Source of the DNA: Devosia sp.
Lineage (GTDB): Bacteria; Pseudomonadota; Alphaproteobacteria; Rhizobiales; Devosiaceae
NCBI RefSeq assembly: GCF_028290625.1
Contig: NZ_JAQGJM010000009.1
Location: 124,001-188,000, forward strand
DNA length: 64,000 nucleotides
Direction of reading: 5' to 3'
Shown: piece by piece, positions 28,202 through 37,495 of the stretch
Layout of the letters: the number at the start of each line of letters is the position of its first letter
Numbering within the stretch: position 1 is the stretch's first letter
Made by a program: the position numbers and the translations under genes
Notes under the pieces: model-generated
Told to the model about the DNA's origin: nothing
The model's input: only the letters and a program-made list of their open reading frames with translations
The model's database searches: none

Positions 28202-29392
28202 ATGTCGGCTGTATTGGCGCGCTGGGCGAGCCCAGAATTACGCGCGTCGGTCTTTCATTTCACGGTCTTCGGCACCGGTGCCGTCGCCTCGGTTTATCTG
28301 GGCATCTGGCTGACGCTGAAAGGCATTCACCCCGACCAGATCGGCGTGATCAGCGCCTTGCCGGTGTTTGGCCTTTTGGTCCTCAACCTGTTTATCGGGC
28401 GCTTGGCCGACAAAGCCGGTGACTGGCGCACGGTCATTCTCATTCTGTCGCTGCTGGGCGCAGCCTTTCCCATCGGCCTGTTCTTCGTCAATGAGTTCTG
28501 GGGCATCCTGCTGGTCTGGGCCTTCTGCACCATGTCGGCCGGGGCCATTCCGCCCGTGATCGATGCGGCGACAGTGCGGTTGACCCAGCGTAATGGCACC
28601 GATTTCGGCGCCGTGCGCGCCTGGGGCACCGTGGGCTATGTGGTCGGCGCCGCTGGCACGGGCGTGGTCGCCACCGTTTTCGGCCCGCATGCCTTCGTCC
28701 CGCTATTCTTTGCGATGTCCGTGTTCCGCGCGCTGACGGCTTTGCAATTGCCACGGTTCCGGGCGCCGCCGCAGGCAGCGACTCTGGCCGCCGTCAATGC
28801 GCGGCCTGGCGCCAGCAGATTGCGCGAAGTGCTCAAGCCGTGGTTTGTGCTGCCGCTATTGGCGTTCGCGCTGGTCAATTCCAGTCACGCCATCATCGGC
28901 ACGTTTTCGGCCCTGCTCTGGCATGTCGATGGCGTGCCCGACTACTATATCGGCCCCTTGCTGGCGATTTCGGCCGCCGCGGAAGCGGTGATGATGTTCG
29001 TCTGGCGGCGCATCGGCGGCCGTTTCAGTGCCCGCAACATGATTCTGCTGGCCGCCATTGCGGCTATCGTGCGCTATGCCATCATGGCATTTAGCCCACC
29101 GGTGGCGGTGCTGTTCGCCATTCAAATGCTGCACGCGCTGACCTTTGGGGTGGGCTATTTCGGCGTCGTGCATTTCATCGCCAACTGGACGCGCGAGGAA
29201 ATCGCCGCCGAGGCGCAGGGGTTTGCCAATGTTCTGCAACAGGGTGTTTCCGTTGTCGCGCTGATGGGATTTGGTCTGCTCATCACCCATTTTGGCACGC
29301 ATTCGTTCCTGGCATCCTCGATTGCCGGCGCCCTGGCCGTGGCCTGCGTGCTGATTTCTCTGCGCTTGCGGCCAGCCAAGGATGCGCATTGA
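28202..29392 (+). CDS. MFS transporter, tandem copy 1
   Basis: 396 residues from ATG 28202 with twelve predicted membrane helices. The pattern, with the loop GVISALPVFGLLVLNLFIGRLADKAGDWR after TM2-3, is that of the MFS_1-like subgroup (nucleoside/LacY-like, HcaT-related). RNGTDFGAVRAWGTVGYVVGA and FANWTREEIAAEAQGF are recognisable. The direct downstream gene is a paralog with the same blocks (RNGTDFGTIRAWGTVGY, IANWTSEDIAAETQSY). Substrate unknown. The ORF-track extension upstream to 28037 overlaps the glycosyltransferase gene and is not used. Confidence 0.85.
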   Translation: MSAVLARWASPELRASVFHFTVFGTGAVASVYLGIWLTLKGIHPDQIGVISALPVFGLLVLNLFIGRLADKAGDWRTVILILSLLGAAFPIGLFFVNEFWGILLVWAFCTMSAGAIPPVIDAATVRLTQRNGTDFGAVRAWGTVGYVVGAAGTGVVATVFGPHAFVPLFFAMSVFRALTALQLPRFRAPPQAATLAAVNARPGASRLREVLKPWFVLPLLAFALVNSSHAIIGTFSALLWHVDGVPDYYIGPLLAISAAAEAVMMFVWRRIGGRFSARNMILLAAIAAIVRYAIMAFSPPVAVLFAIQMLHALTFGVGYFGVVHFIANWTREEIAAEAQGFANVLQQGVSVVALMGFGLLITHFGTHSFLASSIAGALAVACVLISLRLRPAKDAH

Positions 29393-29490
29393 CTGGCCCT
29401 CTGAAATCGATATGGCTGGTTCGATATTGACAGTTCTCTGATTTGCCGCCGCTCGAGCGCGGGCCGCATGCAACCGAGTTTATCTTCAGC

Positions 29491-30690
29491 ATGGCTTTGA
29501 CCGAGGCTGCTCCGCGCGTTTCCCCCGAACTGCGCACGACCGCCTTCTATTTCACCTATTTCATGGCCGGTGGCGCCTCCGTGGTGTTCCTGCCGATCTG
29601 GCTGGCGCAGAAGGGCATCAATCCCGAGCAGACCGGTATCATCAATGCGCTGCCGATTTTTCTGATCATAGCGCTCAACCTGGTGGTGGGGCGCATTGCC
29701 GACCGGGCCAGCGACTGGCGCCAGGTGATCGTTATCGGCGCACTGATCGCCGGCATCATTCCCATCGGCCTGCTCTGGGTCAATGAATTCTGGGGTATCC
29801 TGCTGGTCTGGACGCTGGCCTCGCTGCCGCCCGGAGCCATCGGCCCGGTGATGGACGCCGCCACCATGCGCATGACCCGTCGCAACGGTACCGATTTCGG
29901 CACGATTCGCGCTTGGGGCACGGTCGGCTATATGCTGCTCAACGCCGGGACGGGGTTCCTGGTGGTGTGGTTCGGTTTCGATATTTTCGTGCCGCTATTC
30001 ATCGGCCTGGTGCTGTTGCGCGCGGCGGTGGCACTGTTCCTGCCCAAATTCCGCGCGCCGGTGAACGAGGCCACGATCGGCGCTGCCCGGCCGGTGGCGG
30101 GCAAGCTGCGCGAAGTGCTGAAACCCTGGTTCCTGCTGCCGCTGGCCGGGTTTTCGATCATTTACGGCACTCACTGGATTCTGAACGCCTTCGCGGCCTT
30201 GCTGTGGAAGCAGCAGGGCATTTCCGAGGACATTATTGGCCCGCTGATTGCGCTGGGCGCCTTCTCCGAGGCCGCAATGATGTTTGCCTGGCGGTTCTTT
30301 GGCGGAAGGGTATCCGCGCGAACCGTGCTGCTGATCTCGGCGGTCGTCACCGTGCTGCGCTGGGTTGCGATGGCGTTTTCGCCGCCGGTCTGGCTGCTGA
30401 TTCCGTTGCAGATGCTGCACGGCGTCACCTTTGCGCTGGGCTATCTCGGCGGTGTGCATTTCATCGCCAACTGGACCAGCGAGGACATCGCCGCGGAAAC
30501 CCAGAGCTATTTCGTGGTGGCGCAGCAGGCTATGTCGGTCATCGCGCTGGTCGGCTTCGGCTGGATCGTCGGCGCCCTGGGGCCGCACGGCTATTTCGTC
30601 GCGGCGGCCTTCGCTGCCGTGGGCGCGCTCTGCATCTGGCTGTCCAAGGCCATGGTGGCGCCCAAGAAGGACGCGCTGAGCGGCAGCTAA
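29491..30690 (+). CDS. MFS transporter, tandem copy 2
   Basis: 399 residues from ATG 29491; the ribosome-binding site is weak. Twelve helices, and clear similarity to the preceding gene over the full length: FWGILLVWTLASLPPGAIGPVMDAATMR, RNGTDFGTIRAWGTVGY and LLVGALGPHGYFVAAAF-like ending. The two are tandem duplicates and most likely both in the inner membrane; an active heteromer or different substrates are equally possible. The stop overlaps the convergent ltrA-like stop by four bases. Confidence 0.85.
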   Translation: MALTEAAPRVSPELRTTAFYFTYFMAGGASVVFLPIWLAQKGINPEQTGIINALPIFLIIALNLVVGRIADRASDWRQVIVIGALIAGIIPIGLLWVNEFWGILLVWTLASLPPGAIGPVMDAATMRMTRRNGTDFGTIRAWGTVGYMLLNAGTGFLVVWFGFDIFVPLFIGLVLLRAAVALFLPKFRAPVNEATIGAARPVAGKLREVLKPWFLLPLAGFSIIYGTHWILNAFAALLWKQQGISEDIIGPLIALGAFSEAAMMFAWRFFGGRVSARTVLLISAVVTVLRWVAMAFSPPVWLLIPLQMLHGVTFALGYLGGVHFIANWTSEDIAAETQSYFVVAQQAMSVIALVGFGWIVGALGPHGYFVAAAFAAVGALCIWLSKAMVAPKKDALSGS

Positions 30691-31868
30691 GCTTGTGCGG
30701 CTGATCGGCGTTCCCGCGCCACCGTATCCCACGCGCCAAGGCCCACCAGCACCAGCGCCGTCATCGCGGCCAGCGGCAGTGGCTCGAGATTGCCGCCGAC
30801 CAGGCATAGCCCTACCAGCAGCACGATCGCCACGCCGGTGGAAACGGGCCATTGCCGGCGCAGCGTGCCCTGGAACAGGCTGGTGCCGCACAGATAGAGC
30901 AGGGGGCCACCCACAATGGTCAGCAGCGTGCCGAGATCGGCATGGTGGCCGGTCGGATGGGCCAACAGCAGCTCGTCCCCCACGGCGGAGACGATGATGC
31001 CGGCGACGATGATGGTGTGGAAATACGTATAGGCGTTGCGCGCCAGGTCGCTAGTGCGCTTGACCGTTCCGGCATCGACATGATCGGGGACGTGATGCTC
31101 GGCGCTGTTGTTGAAATAGATCCACCACATGGCCACCGAGCCGATAAATGCCACGATGAACGCCGTGAGGGTCAGCCCGTCGAAATGCGCGTCGGCGAAG
31201 GTAGCGCCGGTGACTAGGATTGATTCGCCCAGCGCGATGATGATGAACAGGCCCGCGCGTTCGGCCATGTGGCCGCCCTCGACGTCCAGTGCATTGAGCG
31301 CCGTCTTGCCCAACCATGGTGTCCAGAAGGCCAGCGCCGGGGAGGCGTACTCGACGATCACCGCAATGGTCCAGACGATCATGCGCTGTTCCACCGGGAG
31401 GAAAGCGCCGATGATCCAGAACAGGCCGCCGAATGCTTGCCATGAGGTAATGCGGAGGAAATTGACGGCATTGCCGGGCGTGTCGCGCCGCATGGCCCAG
31501 GCGGTGAACAGGCAGCGGCCGACCTGCATGAACACATAGGCCAGCGCAAAGGGCAGGCCGCGCTCGCCAAAGGCCTCGGGGATGGAGGTGGAAAACACCA
31601 GTCCCGCCAGCATCAGCGCGAACAGCATCAGCCGGACCACGGGGCGGGTCGGATCGAGCCAATTGGTCGCCCAGGCGGTATAGATCCACACCCACCACAT
31701 GGCGAACAGCACGATCGCCGCCTGGATCGCCCCCTGCCAGCTCAAATGCGCCAGCAGCGTATGTGACACCTGCGTGACCGCGAACACGAACACCAGATCG
31801 AAGAACAGCTCGGCAAAATCCACGCGGGCCGCCTCGCCGACGACGCGCTGGCGCAGATAACTTCTCAT
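30687..31868 (-). CDS. LtrA family (low-temperature requirement protein A) membrane protein
   Basis: 393 residues, about ten membrane helices. The N-terminal block FAELFFDLVFVFAVTQVSH, the first helix of LtrA proteins, and HVDGGHMAERAGLFIIIALGESILVTG at the middle are diagnostic of the family (here seen as VEGGHMAERAGLFIIIALGES). The family was named from a Listeria cold-growth mutant; its biochemical role is unknown. The C-terminus overlaps the MFS gene stop by four bases. It is transcribed convergently with that gene. Confidence 0.9.
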   Translation of the reverse strand: MRSYLRQRVVGEAARVDFAELFFDLVFVFAVTQVSHTLLAHLSWQGAIQAAIVLFAMWWVWIYTAWATNWLDPTRPVVRLMLFALMLAGLVFSTSIPEAFGERGLPFALAYVFMQVGRCLFTAWAMRRDTPGNAVNFLRITSWQAFGGLFWIIGAFLPVEQRMIVWTIAVIVEYASPALAFWTPWLGKTALNALDVEGGHMAERAGLFIIIALGESILVTGATFADAHFDGLTLTAFIVAFIGSVAMWWIYFNNSAEHHVPDHVDAGTVKRTSDLARNAYTYFHTIIVAGIIVSAVGDELLLAHPTGHHADLGTLLTIVGGPLLYLCGTSLFQGTLRRQWPVSTGVAIVLLVGLCLVGGNLEPLPLAAMTALVLVGLGAWDTVARERRSAAQA

Positions 31869-31976
31869 GGCGTTCCCCGCGGCTCTATCCGACCGTGAGC
31901 CTAGATGGCCGATGTGCCGCTGTCATCGGGCGACGTTCATCTTGCACAGCCTCTGTCTCTTTAGCCCCCACAAACC

Positions 31977-32002
31977 AAAACGGCCCCGGTTTCCCGGGGC
32001 CG
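31977..32002 (-). terminator. Rho-independent terminator of the giant gene
   Basis: Read on the minus strand, CGGCCCCGG-GAAA-CCGGGGCCG is a perfect 9-bp stem followed by TTTTGGTTTG. It lies 24 bases beyond the stop of the 1822-residue gene. Confidence 0.85.
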
Positions 32003-32026
32003 CTTCGCGACGTTGACTGTGAAAGC

Positions 32027-35000
32027 CTAGTTCAGGCGGCCGCTGGCATGGGCCAGGGTGGTATAGACCTTGCCGCGGTCGGAGAGCAGGTATTCGCGGG
32101 TTTCGGCGGCTGCGCGGGGGCCGGCGGCGGCACGCTTCAGGAGTTGTTCGAACTCGGACATATAGGCGTTAGCGGTGCGGGCGAAGTCGGCGTCGCGTTG
32201 GAACTTCTTGCGCACTTCGTCATAGGTGCCCTGGCCGGTCAGCGAGTAGATGCGGCGCGAGAACACGTTGGATTCACCGGCCTGGTAGCGGGTCCAGGCA
32301 TCGGCAAGGGCCGCGTCGTCGATCGAGCGGGCGATCTCGTCGGTCAGGCCGGACAGGCTCTGCTGCTGTGGCTGGGCGCTGGCCTGCTTGGCCGTGGCAT
32401 TGCGCAGCACGTCGCGGAGCCAGCCGCCATCGCCGGACTGCGCTGCCGGTGCAGCTTCCGCGACCACGGGCTGAGCTTCAGGCTCGCGCTGCGGCGGCAC
32501 CTGGCGCTGGGGCTCAGGACGGTAGGCGTCCTGGCGAGCCGGTTCCTGCCGCTGCGGGGTGGGGCGCAATACGTCCTGGATGGCCGATTCCTGACGTACC
32601 GGTTCCTGGCGGACTGGTTCTTGACGAGGCGGCTCCTGCCGCTGGGGCTCGGGGCGATAGGCCTCGGGCTGGCGCGGCGCCTGATAGGGGGCCTCGGCAC
32701 GCGGTTCCGAGCGGCTCGGGGTCGGTGGGCGGCGGTCGTTGAGGTCGCGCGTTGCGGGCTGGGCCCGCACGATGGCGTTGAGTTCGCTCAGCGCCTCGAT
32801 CTGCTCTGCCACGACGCGGCGCATGGCGGCAGCGCTGGCGCGGGTTTCCTCAGGCAGTTCGCTGACGCCGCGCTGCAGTTCGGAACGGGTGGCTTCGAGT
32901 TCGCTGCCCACTTCCTTGGCGGTGTCGCGCATGGCCTTGGCGGTATCGTTGAAGCGCACGGTGGCTTCCTCGATGGCCTTCTGCATTTCGGCGATCATGG
33001 TCTGCTGCGCCTGGCGCAGGACAGCATTGGCGCGCTGGCCCTGGGTGTCGGCGGTGTCGCGGAAATCGCCGAGACGGGCCGCCACTTCCTCGGTGGTCTG
33101 ATCCATGGCCTGGCGGAACGTGCCGGTGGTCTGGTCCAGCGCCTGGCGCAACTGGCCGGTATGGGAAGCCACCGTGTTGCGCACATTGGCCGAGCTTTCG
33201 CTGATCGCATCAGCCAGCGTGCCGGTGGTCGAGTTGAGCACGTCATTGACGTTGCCGGTGGTGATGGCCAGAACTTCGCTGACCCGCTCGCTGGTGTGGC
33301 TGAGGGTCTCGCCGATCCGGGCGCTGGTCTGATTGAGGGCTTCGTCGACGCGTGCCGCATTGCTGTTGAGCGCCGCGTTGACCCGCGAGGTGTTGTCCGA
33401 CAGCACCGAGCCGATCTGCGCGGAATTGTCGGAGAGCGCGTTCTTGACCACGTTGGTGGTCTGGCTGAGCGCTGCGGCCGCGGCATCGCTGGCACGGAGC
33501 AGGGCGCCATCGACCTGGGCAGAGTTGGCATTCAGTGTCGTGGTGAAGCGCTCGCTGGTCGAATACATCGCGTCGTTGACGCTCGAGGTGGTCGAGGTCA
33601 GCACGTCGGTGATGTTGACCGAAGTGGTGGTCAGTGCCTCATTGACGGCTGCCGTCGTGGTCGAGAGCGCGTTGGTCACGGTGTGGGTCGTGGCCTGCAG
33701 GGCATCGTCCATGGCGCGGCGAGCGCCGATCAGGCGGCGTTCGGTATCGTTGACGGTATCGGCAATCGACTGCGCAAACAGGCGCATGCGGCCATCGATA
33801 TCGTCGGCGCGCGAGGCGAAGCTCGAGGCCAGCGCATCCATGGCGCCGCGACGGTCTTCGAGGGTTTCGAGAGCCACGCTGCTGGTATTGGACAGCGAGT
33901 CCGAGGCCTGCTGCATATTGACGGCTTCGGCGTCGAGCTTGCCCAGGACGCTGGAGAATTCGCCGACCATCGAGCGGATGGTGGCCTGCAATGCCCCGAC
34001 ATGCTGGCTGACCATGGCGCCGGCCTGTTCGGTCTGGCCGATGGCGTCGCGGACGGTCGATGAGTAGGTCGAAGTCTGCTGCGCGACCGTGGATTCAAGG
34101 TTCGCCAGGTTAGCAGTGGAGGCATCCAGCACGCGTTGCAGCAGCAGGTTGCTGTCGTTGAGCTTGCCCAAAGCGGCGGTGACGTCGGTGAGGATGCGCG
34201 AGGTCGAGACCGACATGATGGCCTCGGCTTCGCGGGCATTCTCGCCCAAGGCGTCGCGCAACAGGTTGCCATGGCCCTGCAGGGCGTTCTGCAACTGGTC
34301 GGACTTTTCGCTGACCAGCGCCGCGAAGGCATTGGTCTGCTGATCGACGGAGCGGTTCACATCGGCCAGGCGCTGGCTGATGGTATCGACGGCGCCGACG
34401 GCGCGCACCGAAACCAGTTGGTCGATATCGGTGGCGGCGACGCGGATCTGGTCGAGCGCCGAACGGACGGCCAGGTCCATGCGGTTGGCGGTGTTGGTGA
34501 CGTCGGTCGAGATGGCTTCGGTCGCCAACGTGATGCGGGTCGAGATGGTTTCCTCGATCCGGTCGGCGCCTGCCTCGAGATCAGCCATCGATTGGGTGAT
34601 CGAGGTGTTGATCGAGGCATTGAGGGCCGAGAGGCGCTCGGCAGTGATGTCGGCGCGCGCGGTGATGGCCTCGGGCAGGGTGCCCAGGCGCTGGTCGACC
34701 AGGTCGGTGATGGTCTTGCGGGCCGAATTGACGTTGCTTTCGATCAGGTCGGCGGCCTTGCGGGCGCTATCGCTGACGGTCTGGCTGGCGTGGTCGATGC
34801 GGGCGGTGACGCCGGCTTCGGCATCGGAGATGCGCTTGACCGCGGTGTCGATGCCCTGGCCGAGGTTGTCGTTCACTTCGGCAACCTTGAGGGCGATCAT
34901 GTCCGACATGGACGAGACGCGGTCGGTCATGGCGTCGGTGGCGGTGCGCATCGAGCCGTCGATCTTGGCGCGGGCTTCGTCACTCTGGTGAATGAGGGTG

Positions 35001-37495
35001 TCCGCCAGCTCGCTGGTGCGCAGGCCGATGGTCTCGCCAATCGAGGTGGTGTGGGTCGCCAGGGTGTCGGAAAGCTGTTGTGTGCGGGCGCCGAGGGCGT
35101 CTGCAAGCTGTTGGGTACGGGTGCCTACGGCACCGGCCAGCTTTTGCGTGCCGCCATCCAGTGCGCTGGTCAGGGCCGCGCCGCGTTCGTCCAATTGGCT
35201 GGTGAGCAGGCCGGCGCGCTCGTCGATCTGGGTCGAGAGTTCCGTCGTGCGTTCGGCCAGCGTATCGGCAAGGCGCTGCGTGCGGCCGGAAATGGCCTGA
35301 TCGAATGCCGAAGTACCGCCGGCGAGGGTTTCGCCCAGCTCCTGCGAGCGTAGCCGGATGGCCTCGCTCATGTCCTGGCTGCGGCCGGACAGGGTTTCGT
35401 TCAGTTCCTGAGTCCGGGTATCGAGCGCCGAATTGATTTCGCCGGCGCGCGTGGTCAGCAACTCATCGAGCCGCTGCGTGCGGCCATCCATGGCCTCGGT
35501 GATGAGGTCGGCATGGCCGAGCAGCGAGTCGGTGATTTCGCGCGAATGGCCTTCCAGCGTGTCATGGATGGCCTTGGTGCGGCCTTCCAAAGCGTCGTTG
35601 AGCGTCCTGGTGCGACTTTCGAGGGCCGCGCTGAGGGCCACGGTGCGACCTTCCAGTGTATCGCCCAGGGTAGCAGTGCGGCTTTCCAGGGTATCGCTGA
35701 GGGTCTGGGCGCGGCCTTCCAGCGTGTCGCTGAGGGTCTTGGTGCGGCTGTCCAGCGTGTCGTTGACGAGCTTGGTGCCGCTCTCCATCGCTGCCGCTAT
35801 ATCGGCAGTGCGCAGGGTGACGACGTCGTTGAAGCGACCCGATTGTTCGTCCAACGCCATTTCCAGCACATTGGCGCGGGCGGCAAAGCTTGTGCCCTGC
35901 GCATCGAGACGCTGGATCAGATTGTCGCCCTTGTCGCCGATGACGCCGTCCAGCGTCTGCAGGCGCGAGTCGAGGATGCCGGCAATTTCGGTCAGCCGGG
36001 CATCGAACTGACCCAGCGAGTCGGCGCCGGCCGAGCTGAGGGTGATGCGGGCGCGTTCGGAGGTATCGTCCAGCGCGCCGTTGATTTCGATCAGCGCCGA
36101 TTGCAGGCGGCTGTCGAGGGAGTTGAGCTGGATCGACACGCTCTCGTCGAGCTGGCGCGTCAGCGAGGTCAGCATCGACTCGGCCTCGTTCGAGCGCAGG
36201 CCGATATTCTCGGCAATGCGCGAGCCGACCAGGTCGAGCGCGGTGCTCACCTGCTCGCCGCGGTCGCGGAGCTGTTCGAGCAGCGTCGAGCCGCCGTCGG
36301 TCAGCACGCTCGACAGCGCATTGGTGCGCTCTTCGATGGCGCCCGAGAGGGTGGTGGAGCGGCTGTCGAGGGCATCGGTCAGAGCCGTCATGCGGCCGTC
36401 GATGATCGAGGACAGTTCGATCGTGCGCGTTTCAAAGTCGCGCGACATGGTGGAGGAATGGTCTTCGAAAGTCAGCGCCAGGCGGCCGGCGCTGTCATCG
36501 ATAGCCGACAGGAATTCACCGGTGCGGTTATCCACCAGCGAGACAAAACCTTCGGTGCGGTCGCCGAACGCATTGGTCAGCGTGTTGCCGGCGGTTTCCA
36601 GAGCCTTGGTGAGGTTGCCGCCGCTTTCCACGATAGTGCCGGCAATGCGCTGGCTGATCATGTCGAGGTCGAACACCAGCCCGGTATGGCTCTCGGTGAT
36701 GGCTTCGCGGACCCGCTCGGTATTGGTCAAGACGCTTTCGCGCTGGCTGGCCAGTTCGGAGATCAGCGCGCGCATGCGCGATTCGTTGTCCGAATAGGTG
36801 CGTTCGAGCGCGGTGACCTCGTTGTGGATCATCACTTCGAGCTCGCCGGCGCGCGACAGGGCGCGTTCCAACCCGTCGCCCAGAGCGTTCACTTCGCGGC
36901 GAACGGCCTGGCCCACCGAGGCGACCTTGTCGGCTGCGGTGACTTCGGGTTCGGCCAGCCGGATCGCGGCCTGGGTGATCGAGGAGGCGGCGTTGCGCAG
37001 GTCGGCGGCGCGGCGGAACAGCGTCGCGACAGCGAAAAAGCCGAGGACCGGCAACACCAGCACGGCGACCATGCCGATGAAATCGAGGGTGCCGACAAAG
37101 CTGCCCAGATTGTTCAGCTGGGTGCCATAGCGGATATAGGCCGCGGCGCCGGTGGCCACCAGCCAGATGATCGACAGCACCAGCGCGATCACGGTCGGCG
37201 CATTGGACGACTTGTTCTGCAGGCCGTAGAGGATCTTGGAGGTCGGAAAGCGGTCGTCATTGGCGATATTGCCGGCCTGGCTCGCGATCTTGTCGGCGGC
37301 GCGCAGGCGTTCGGAACGACCGGGCGAGGGCGAAGAGCTGGTCGAGGCTGACGACGAATCAGTCAGGCGCCGTTCGGAAGAAGTTTCCTTGGGCGTCGGT
37401 GCATCCAGGCCAAAAACCGATTCCTTGAGAGCGTCTTCAACCGCCGAAAATGCCAAGGCGGCGGGATCGTTTGCTGGGGTGGGGTTATTCGCCAT
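32027..37495 (-). CDS. Giant two-TM hendecad-repeat protein, GPR/RgsE-like polar growth factor
   Basis: 1822 residues. After a Ser-rich cytosolic N-terminus, two membrane helices occur at about residues 99-165 (VIALVLSIIWLVATGAAAYI and FIGMVAVLVLPVLGFFAVATL). The next 1300 residues are almost wholly alpha-helical; 11-residue repeats (TLSDTLEGRAQ TLSDTLESRTA type) run from about 295 to 838 and again about 1268-1475. A Pro/Gln/Glu-rich linker (about 1575-1690, EPQRQEPPRQEPVRQEPVRQE) leads to a C-terminal domain of about 130 residues (LTDEIARSIDDAALADAWTRYQAGES...FQRDADFARTANAYM). This architecture fits the apolipoprotein-like Growth Pole Ring protein of Agrobacterium (RgsE in Sinorhizobium), essential for unipolar growth. 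The identification rests on memory of the family, not on a search. Confidence 0.75.
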   Translation of the reverse strand: MANNPTPANDPAALAFSAVEDALKESVFGLDAPTPKETSSERRLTDSSSASTSSSPSPGRSERLRAADKIASQAGNIANDDRFPTSKILYGLQNKSSNAPTVIALVLSIIWLVATGAAAYIRYGTQLNNLGSFVGTLDFIGMVAVLVLPVLGFFAVATLFRRAADLRNAASSITQAAIRLAEPEVTAADKVASVGQAVRREVNALGDGLERALSRAGELEVMIHNEVTALERTYSDNESRMRALISELASQRESVLTNTERVREAITESHTGLVFDLDMISQRIAGTIVESGGNLTKALETAGNTLTNAFGDRTEGFVSLVDNRTGEFLSAIDDSAGRLALTFEDHSSTMSRDFETRTIELSSIIDGRMTALTDALDSRSTTLSGAIEERTNALSSVLTDGGSTLLEQLRDRGEQVSTALDLVGSRIAENIGLRSNEAESMLTSLTRQLDESVSIQLNSLDSRLQSALIEINGALDDTSERARITLSSAGADSLGQFDARLTEIAGILDSRLQTLDGVIGDKGDNLIQRLDAQGTSFAARANVLEMALDEQSGRFNDVVTLRTADIAAAMESGTKLVNDTLDSRTKTLSDTLEGRAQTLSDTLESRTATLGDTLEGRTVALSAALESRTRTLNDALEGRTKAIHDTLEGHSREITDSLLGHADLITEAMDGRTQRLDELLTTRAGEINSALDTRTQELNETLSGRSQDMSEAIRLRSQELGETLAGGTSAFDQAISGRTQRLADTLAERTTELSTQIDERAGLLTSQLDERGAALTSALDGGTQKLAGAVGTRTQQLADALGARTQQLSDTLATHTTSIGETIGLRTSELADTLIHQSDEARAKIDGSMRTATDAMTDRVSSMSDMIALKVAEVNDNLGQGIDTAVKRISDAEAGVTARIDHASQTVSDSARKAADLIESNVNSARKTITDLVDQRLGTLPEAITARADITAERLSALNASINTSITQSMADLEAGADRIEETISTRITLATEAISTDVTNTANRMDLAVRSALDQIRVAATDIDQLVSVRAVGAVDTISQRLADVNRSVDQQTNAFAALVSEKSDQLQNALQGHGNLLRDALGENAREAEAIMSVSTSRILTDVTAALGKLNDSNLLLQRVLDASTANLANLESTVAQQTSTYSSTVRDAIGQTEQAGAMVSQHVGALQATIRSMVGEFSSVLGKLDAEAVNMQQASDSLSNTSSVALETLEDRRGAMDALASSFASRADDIDGRMRLFAQSIADTVNDTERRLIGARRAMDDALQATTHTVTNALSTTTAAVNEALTTTSVNITDVLTSTTSSVNDAMYSTSERFTTTLNANSAQVDGALLRASDAAAAALSQTTNVVKNALSDNSAQIGSVLSDNTSRVNAALNSNAARVDEALNQTSARIGETLSHTSERVSEVLAITTGNVNDVLNSTTGTLADAISESSANVRNTVASHTGQLRQALDQTTGTFRQAMDQTTEEVAARLGDFRDTADTQGQRANAVLRQAQQTMIAEMQKAIEEATVRFNDTAKAMRDTAKEVGSELEATRSELQRGVSELPEETRASAAAMRRVVAEQIEALSELNAIVRAQPATRDLNDRRPPTPSRSEPRAEAPYQAPRQPEAYRPEPQRQEPPRQEPVRQEPVRQESAIQDVLRPTPQRQEPARQDAYRPEPQRQVPPQREPEAQPVVAEAAPAAQSGDGGWLRDVLRNATAKQASAQPQQQSLSGLTDEIARSIDDAALADAWTRYQAGESNVFSRRIYSLTGQGTYDEVRKKFQRDADFARTANAYMSEFEQLLKRAAAGPRAAAETREYLLSDRGKVYTTLAHASGRLN
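33080..33690 (-). repeat. 33-bp periodic coding repeats, block 2
   Basis: Residues about 1268-1475 of the giant protein show the same 11-residue period with a different consensus: NALSDNSAQIG, VLSDNTSRVN, ALNSNAARVD, ALNQTSARIG. Asn, Ser and Thr replace the Arg-rich end of block 1, which suggests separate expansions of an ancestral unit. Confidence 0.85.
34981..36620 (-). repeat. 33-bp periodic coding repeats (11-residue helical repeat, block 1)
   Basis: Residues about 295-838 of the giant protein are built of consecutive 11-residue units with hydrophobic positions 2, 5 and sometimes 9, an Arg/Thr or Arg/Ala pair near the end, and Thr/Ser/Asp at unit starts. The corresponding DNA has a 33-base rhythm, most regular at 35000-35760 where units such as CTTCCAGCGTGTCGCTGAGG recur. 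It is a hendecad (11/3) pattern. Confidence 0.85.

Noticed and set aside
31895-34063. A 722-residue plus-strand ORF inside the giant gene, and other large antisense ORFs there
   Set aside because: It runs antisense to the hendecad gene, is low complexity (Gly/Ala/Arg/His), and mirrors the repeat; it is a high-GC shadow.
35000-35760. 33-base periodic repeats that might suggest a CRISPR array
   Set aside because: No repeat-spacer alternation; the unit is exactly 11 codons in frame throughout a coding sequence and keeps the amino acid pattern, not the bases.
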